A stretch of 64,000 bases of DNA, from positions 97,065,265-97,129,264 of the forward strand of contig OW240913.1 in assembly GCA_933207985.1 (NCBI GenBank). The letters run 5' to 3'. This document shows, in pieces, positions 59,539 to 64,000 of the stretch (positions within the stretch are counted from its first letter, which is position 1; every line of letters begins with the position of its first letter). The position numbers and the translations under genes are program-made. The notes beneath the pieces were generated by a model. That model was not told where the DNA came from. It saw only the letters and a list, made by a program, of their open reading frames with translations, and made no database searches. This DNA is from Pelobates cultripes. Taxonomy: Eukaryota; Chordata; Amphibia; Anura; Pelobatidae.

Positions 59539-59930
59539 TTCAGCTATTTAGGTACCCTTAAATAGGTCTTTGAAATCTATTTCATTTCTTATTTATTTAT
59601 TTTCTATTTACCTATTTTTTATTTTTTCATTATTTCTTTATTATTTTTTAAGGAAATATCTTTTAAAAAATATTTTTTTCCTATTTACTTAAAATTTTTG
59701 TGTCATTGAGTTGCCATTCCTGTAGATCAGAGATAACTCCTACAGTCATGGATATAATATCTTTCCATCAGTAGTTATGCTACAATATATCTGTCTCATA
59801 TATTTTCTGATACATATCTTTGCTTTCCTTGTCTGAATATAATTGAGATACTTTTTTAGTGTTATATACATATATTCATTGTGACTTTATTGAGTTTTCA
59901 TATATTTTCCTATGGCAAAAGCATATTCTA
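59539..59930 (+). other. PLE3 3' untranslated region
   Basis: T-rich sequence between the stop and the inverted arm, with several ATTTATTT-type stretches. Confidence 0.6.
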
Positions 59931-60629
59931 TCTAGATCTGCTCGACATTCTATCTCCCTGTGTTCTTTTTTGCTAAACCCATATAATCCTATAATGAGCC
60001 CTAATAGCAGTATGTTTTACTCTTCTTTCAATCAAATACCTATATTATGCTATACACAAATTATATTATTTGTCCATTATATTTGAAATGTTTTTAACAT
60101 ATGCACATTGTTCTTCCCCTTTTTTTCCTCCCTTAAAATGTGCTGGGATCTGATTACTCACTATTATATAGGTTTCACGATATTTATCACATCCTAGATG
60201 ATTTATTCACTTTTTCACACATCACTTATTAAGCACAGTTTCTAATTGAGGATAGAGGTGTGTTCCACTTTTTTTTCCCATCCCACGCTTTATACACAAC
60301 ACGGACTTAATACTGATCATATAACTTTATTTGTTTATCGGTATCTTAGCAAACCAGTAATACGTCACCACGCTCCCATTACGGCACGTCATGTGACTGC
60401 GGGTTTCACTTCTGGGTTGACACGAAGGGGGTTAGGAGTTCTGTCACTATTGGTGATTACACTTTGATATTTCCTATATATACACAACTTTTTTGTATGG
60501 GTACATTGATCTTGAGGAAGACCCGAACGGGTCGAAACATCAGTAATTTTTTTTTATGTATCACCTATTGGAATAGATCCTTTTATATTCACTTAAAAAG
60601 TCCTGAGAGTGCATCTCTTGCTTTATTTC

Positions 60630-60640
<11 letters not shown>
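59931..60640 (+). repeat. PLE3 right inverted arm (native 3' region)
   Basis: Starts TCTAGATCTGCTCGACATTC, ends TGCTTTATTTCTTT just before a TA tract. Complement of the left arm. Confidence 0.92.
60508..60548 (+). ncRNA. Hammerhead-like motif, PLE3 right arm
   Basis: GAT, CTTGAGGA, stem II GACCC-GAAC-GGGTC, GAAAC, loop ATCA, GTA. Same as the left-arm motif except the loop and the final base of the triplet. Confidence 0.45.

Positions 60641-60678
<38 letters not shown>
60633..60678. repeat. (TA)n microsatellite
   Basis: About 22 TA units, immediately after the PLE3 3' arm. Confidence 0.97.
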
Positions 60679-60684
<6 letters not shown>

Positions 60685-60823
60685 AACCGAGATGCTTGCA
60701 CTTCTGGATTAGAGAGCTGGTCAGGCACAAGATACAAAAAAAAAAGATTGAAAATGACCACACTCCAAGGACTTGATGATAGTAAAAATAAAATATAACT
60801 TTTATTCTATATCATTTAAAAAT

Positions 60824-60863
60824 ATCGACGTTTCATCCTCAATACATGGGCTTTCATCAGGAT
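60824..60863 (-). ncRNA. Hammerhead-like motif
   Basis: Minus strand: ATC, CTGATGA, a long weak stem II region (AAGCCC...GAGGAT), GAAAC, GTC, GAT. Core strands are canonical; stem I is three pairs and stem III has no loop. Confidence 0.4.
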
Positions 60864-60894
60864 GGCAATAAAGGATTTCTTTTCTTTGTATATT

Positions 60895-60939
60895 GTTTTT
60901 ACTTGATGAAGCCTATTGTGGCGAAACGCGTATAGAAAC
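60895..60939 (+). ncRNA. Hammerhead ribozyme candidate, PLE end
   Basis: Stem I pairs GTTTTTA (60,895-60,901) with TAGAAAC (60,933-60,939), seven pairs with one G-U. The core is CTTGATGA (one extra U). Stem II GCC/GGC is closed by TATTGT. GAAAC (60,923-60,927), loop GC and GTA (60,930-60,932) complete it. All three stems form; only the inserted U departs from the consensus core. Confidence 0.55.
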
Positions 60940-61716
60940 TTTTTTTCATTTTTAATAATCAAAGTGTCATTAAAGGAATATCTGGCTATTTTATACTGGT
61001 TTGCCACATTCCTCTTTTCACTTTTATATTATTTGCCATTATATTTTATGTAAGTTTATGTGACAGACCCATCTGTCTGGATTATAACTGCGTTGTTCGT
61101 CTGTTTTGCCGTTTTCATGAATTTCCCCGTTCGTATGCTTTGTTTAAGGGAATGTCGATTTTGTCGAACGGAACTACCGAACGGACGGCCACCCAGAAGA
61201 GAAGTGTGCTGCTGGTTAACCTATTGATCCCAATTAGAACGTTGCGGTTAACCACAGACACTTCTCAATTAAAAACCGAATGCCGGGTGGTCGTCGTTCA
61301 TATGTCGACCACGAGGCGGCGGCCATTTTGTCCGTGCGAACGACCAGCGGTGTTCAACGATTATTTCAGGGATCGGAAAACGGACACTTTTTCAGCCGAA
61401 CACCGCTGAAGCCGTCGACCTCCCCTTCTCAAATCGACAAAAGCATGCGAACGACAGCCATTCGGGAGATTCAACCACACGAATGGACTTAACCCAGATA
61501 GCCGTCCCATGGAGTCAATCTCATACCGAAGAACTGAAAGAGACTTTGACTCCATGGCGATTGAACTGTGCGAATGGGATCTGAGCGCTATTCTCCAATA
61601 ATGTGCCCTCAGATCCAGGCTATCTGGGGATATGCAAGACTGATGTAAAATGTTCAGCAGTTATTAAGTTATGGATTTTTGTGTGTTTTTGTAACTTGTA
61701 TCTAAAATGGCGATTG

Positions 61717-61769
61717 CCTCTGCTCGGGGAGATAATTAAATTACTTCCCAATTATTCCCCGAGCAGAGG
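61717..61769. repeat. Hairpin in LTR U3
   Basis: CCTCTGCTCGGGGA and ATAATTa-type arm pair with AATTAT and TCCCCGAGCAGAGG. A related half-site occurs in the LTR fragment near 49,255. Confidence 0.85.
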
Positions 61770-61893
61770 GGAGGGAACTGTACTGCATGCTGGGAATATT
61801 GTGGGGATGTATGTCCAGAATGTCCCCATGTCCCTCTGTGATTTCAGTCTCCCATTTGGTCCCCTAGGGGAGTGTCCACCAAGTGGGAGACCT

Positions 61894-61901
61894 GCATAAA
61901 T
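61894..61901 (+). promoter_or_regulatory. TATA-like box of the solo LTR
   Basis: CATAAATA about 345 bp before the LTR end, where an LTR promoter is expected. Inferred from position and sequence only. Confidence 0.4.
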
Positions 61902-62980
61902 ACCGGGCAGGTAGCCCACAGTAAACCAGTTCGTGTTTTACCCTCAAAGCGGAGCTTGGTCTCGTTATTGTGGGGATTTTGATACCAGCGGCGAGAGACT
62001 GCTTACTTGGATTATTTGCCGCTTGGGAGATATTGTCGTTCGGTTATTAATTGCCGTTCGTGGATTTGCGGCTTGCGAAGGGAATTAGCCGTACAGGTAC
62101 CGTTCGGGAGTTTGGAGTGTTCCCTGGCTGGCGGTTCGCCTGGTTTTATTATACCCGCTACCCGACCACATTATTGCGAACAGGGAATACTCGCTAAACG
62201 GCGGTTTGTACATTTCGTTCCTGGAGGTACCGTAACAGTTTATTTTATCCAGACCTAACTACCATTGACCCTGACCACATTGGACTACCAAAGAATCCTT
62301 AAGGTGGGGATTATACCACCCATACGCTATCCACCGAGCAGTACGTCTGCTCTTTATACGGTGAGTATATTTTATTTCATATTATCGTCTTATTCACTAT
62401 TCAGTGAGCACTATATTTTTTATTATTTTTATCCCGAGTTGGACTCCATCTGTTTACCAAAGGACCAAAAGAGGAGCACCACATATCCTTGAGTGGGGAT
62501 CATTCCACTTTACGCTATCCATACCAGAGCTGGATTTAAGCTCTGAATATTGTGAGTAGTTCCACAAATATTTACAATATATTCATATTTTGTTTTTATA
62601 CTACACCATTGGAGTTTTTCTCTCTCTTCTGCTCTTCTCGCATATTTCATTCAGGACGTTACATACCCTGCTGATGGACTACTAGGACCACTATTTGCAC
62701 ATTTGGACATTTTATATTTGGACTATTAGGTACCGTGATTATTCCATTCATATATTATATTTGGATACTTTTTTGGACTTTTTGCTACTGCTGCTATTCC
62801 CATATTATTATTTTATCATTTCCACTTGTTTTAGGCGCATCCTTATTTTCTCTTTTTTTCTCCATTGTATTTTAAGGGGTTTAGAGGGGATTCCCCCCTT
62901 TTTAAGGTGTGCTGCCTTGTTATTATACTCTCTGTCTCCTACCAGCGCGGAACCTTCTTCCTGATCTTGATTTCATTACC

Positions 62981-62984
<4 letters not shown>

Positions 62985-63032
<48 letters not shown>
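62985..63032. repeat. (TA)n microsatellite
   Basis: About 24 TA units followed by a T-rich tract. Confidence 0.97.
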
Positions 63033-63035
<3 letters not shown>

Positions 63036-63168
63036 ATTATTATTATTTTTTTAGTAAAAATAAGTTCCTAAGAAAGCTACCTGGGAGTGCTGATTTTTTT
63101 CTTTCATACATTTAATACAATCAAGCACCGGGTCAAATAACTGTAAGTAGGAGTGCAAGGCTTTTTTT

Positions 63169-63175
<7 letters not shown>

Positions 63176-63255
<80 letters not shown>
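63176..63255. repeat. (TA)n microsatellite, long
   Basis: About 40 uninterrupted TA units then an A-run; the longest simple repeat in the window. Confidence 0.97.
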
Positions 63256-63260
<5 letters not shown>

Positions 63261-64000
63261 AAAAAAATTTTCTTAAAAGATGAAATTATCTTTGAGTTGG
63301 ATACTTACCAATATGGACTACTATAATTAAATCACAATCCCTAGATATCTTCTTCAACTATTTATCTAAATGAATTGTTAAAGCAAATAGCTATCTCCAA
63401 GCAATGAATATATAATTTTGGTAATATTGCAGAAACTATTTAAAATATTATCAAGTTACACATTTTCATGCCTTTGGCATGGAAAACATGTCATATAACT
63501 ATACACTGGAGGTACTGGAAGCATTTTTCGTTATTAAACTCATTTATATGCTCAGATTCTTCCAGGGAAAGCAGATGTATGTATTGCAAGATAATGAAAT
63601 GACGTTCATCAGTGCTGCTAAATTAATAATAACCTCAAAATCTTCATGGAAATATTTAATACAGCTTTGCAGCAGTGTGCCATTTCCGTTTTGTATATAC
63701 CTGTTGATAAACGACTGGTATGTATTATCATTCTTCTCTCTTCCCTTGATTAGACAGTTACAAAAAAATGCAATTAATTTTCCAGACATGGCTCATTGCA
63801 GTCAGTATGCAACAAGTTGGTTCACTGCATTAAACTAAATAGCAACTAACCATATTCAAAAATTAGAACACCATAATAGAAACGTTAGAACCAAAAATTA
63901 GACATAATTGGATATAATGTCAGATGCAGGCACCAAGGAGTTATGTAATCTACTTCTCGAGAAGAATGTTAATGTTACAACTACAGTTAAATAGGACTAT
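63256..64000. other. No feature seen
   Basis: Open frames on both strands (63,479-63,838 plus, 63,544-63,789 minus) overlap and have no recognised motif; not supported as a gene. Confidence 0.5.

Larger units (their letters stand above)
57244..60640 (+). mobile_element. PLE3, flanked by 0.7-kb inverted repeats
   Basis: A plus-strand PLE ORF (57,947-59,538) lies between arms 57,244-57,946 and 59,931-60,640 that are inverted copies with scattered mismatches. The right arm is the native 3' region; the left arm is the same sequence reversed and abuts the RT exactly at GRPIVSG's equivalent, replacing the PLE N-terminus. Each arm has one hammerhead-like motif. PLEs are known for variable, sometimes inverted, terminal duplications. 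Confidence 0.9.
61059..62237 (+). mobile_element. Solo LTR, family L (complete)
   Basis: A 1,179-bp segment TGTGACAG ... CCGTAACA begins TG, ends CA and is flanked by GTTTA (61,054-61,058 and 62,238-62,242), a 5-bp target duplication. It has a long CpG-containing U3, a hairpin at 61,717-61,769, a TATA-like box CATAAATA at 61,894-61,901 and a downstream 300-bp R/U5-like part. No gag-pol or env is present, so it is a recombination product of an LTR retroelement. The superfamily cannot be told from the LTR alone. Confidence 0.88.
60680..63150 (+). mobile_element. PLE terminal/5' region, split by a solo LTR
   Basis: Contains a reverse hammerhead-like motif (60,824-60,863), a forward one (60,895-60,939), then, beyond the LTR, two related modules with GTGGGGAT...ACGCTATCCA...GTGAGTA (about 62,305-62,371 and 62,493-62,560), and TTAAGGTGTGCTGCCTT (62,901), which parallels the 5' region of PLE1 at 13,240-13,760. 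No RT code here. Likely a terminal repeat plus 5' untranslated region of a PLE whose body is missing. Confidence 0.65.

Noticed and set aside
63479..63838. 119-codon plus-strand open frame as a possible gene
   Set aside because: No family motif, an overlapping minus-strand frame of similar length, and AT-rich composition; nothing supports an exon.

Overview
This window looks like vertebrate, most likely anuran (frog), intergenic or intronic DNA. I found no convincing host exon, snRNA, rRNA or functional tRNA gene. The frog assignment is an inference from the repeat mixture: CR1- and L1/Tx1-like LINEs, Penelope-like elements (PLEs) with GIY-YIG ends, T2/Kolobok-style MITEs with TTAAAGG termini, Tc1 elements, hAT MITEs with 8-bp target duplications and (TA)n tracts in AT-rich DNA. 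All protein-coding signal belongs to decayed transposable elements.

Layout. 1-6 kb: AT-rich DNA with old hAT-like repeat debris, CR1 3' fragments, a T2-like MITE and a 303-bp element flanked by perfect 20-bp direct repeats that carries a nearly canonical hammerhead ribozyme. 6-11.6 kb: a three-level nest, with a minus-strand L1 split by a minus-strand CR1 (5-bp duplication) that is itself split by a Tc1 transposon (TA duplication). The 3' part of the L1 also carries a 796-bp tandem duplication. 12.9-18.6 kb: a decayed plus-strand PLE with a hAT MITE (8-bp duplication) in its 3' region. 20-23 kb: PLE end, MITE, LINE fragment, a fold-back element with a telomere-like core, and a second hAT element. 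26.8-37.8 kb: a near-identical segmental repeat (A, 26.8-29.4 kb; B, 33.4-37.8 kb) around a minus-strand PLE, a 100-base assembly gap and a 91-bp minisatellite; B contains about 1.8 kb missing from A. 38-53 kb: LINE tails, MITEs and LTR pieces in otherwise featureless DNA. 53.5-55.1 kb: an old Tc1 with a small insert. 57.2-60.6 kb: a PLE flanked by about 0.7-kb inverted repeats. 60.7-63.2 kb: PLE terminal sequence split by a complete 1,179-bp solo LTR with a 5-bp duplication.

The unifying signal is a recurrent RNA motif: CUGAUGA-like core, stem II, GAAAC, very short stem III, GUH. It occurs at ten or more places, nearly all in PLE-type terminal sequences and on the PLE sense strand where that can be told. 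Several copies have matching stem I arms and look like intact or recently decayed hammerhead ribozymes. Hammerheads are established in PLEs and in small animal retrozymes; what deserves attention here is the 303-bp stand-alone element at 5.7 kb and the variant cores (CUUGAUGA, CUUGAGGA) shared among families.
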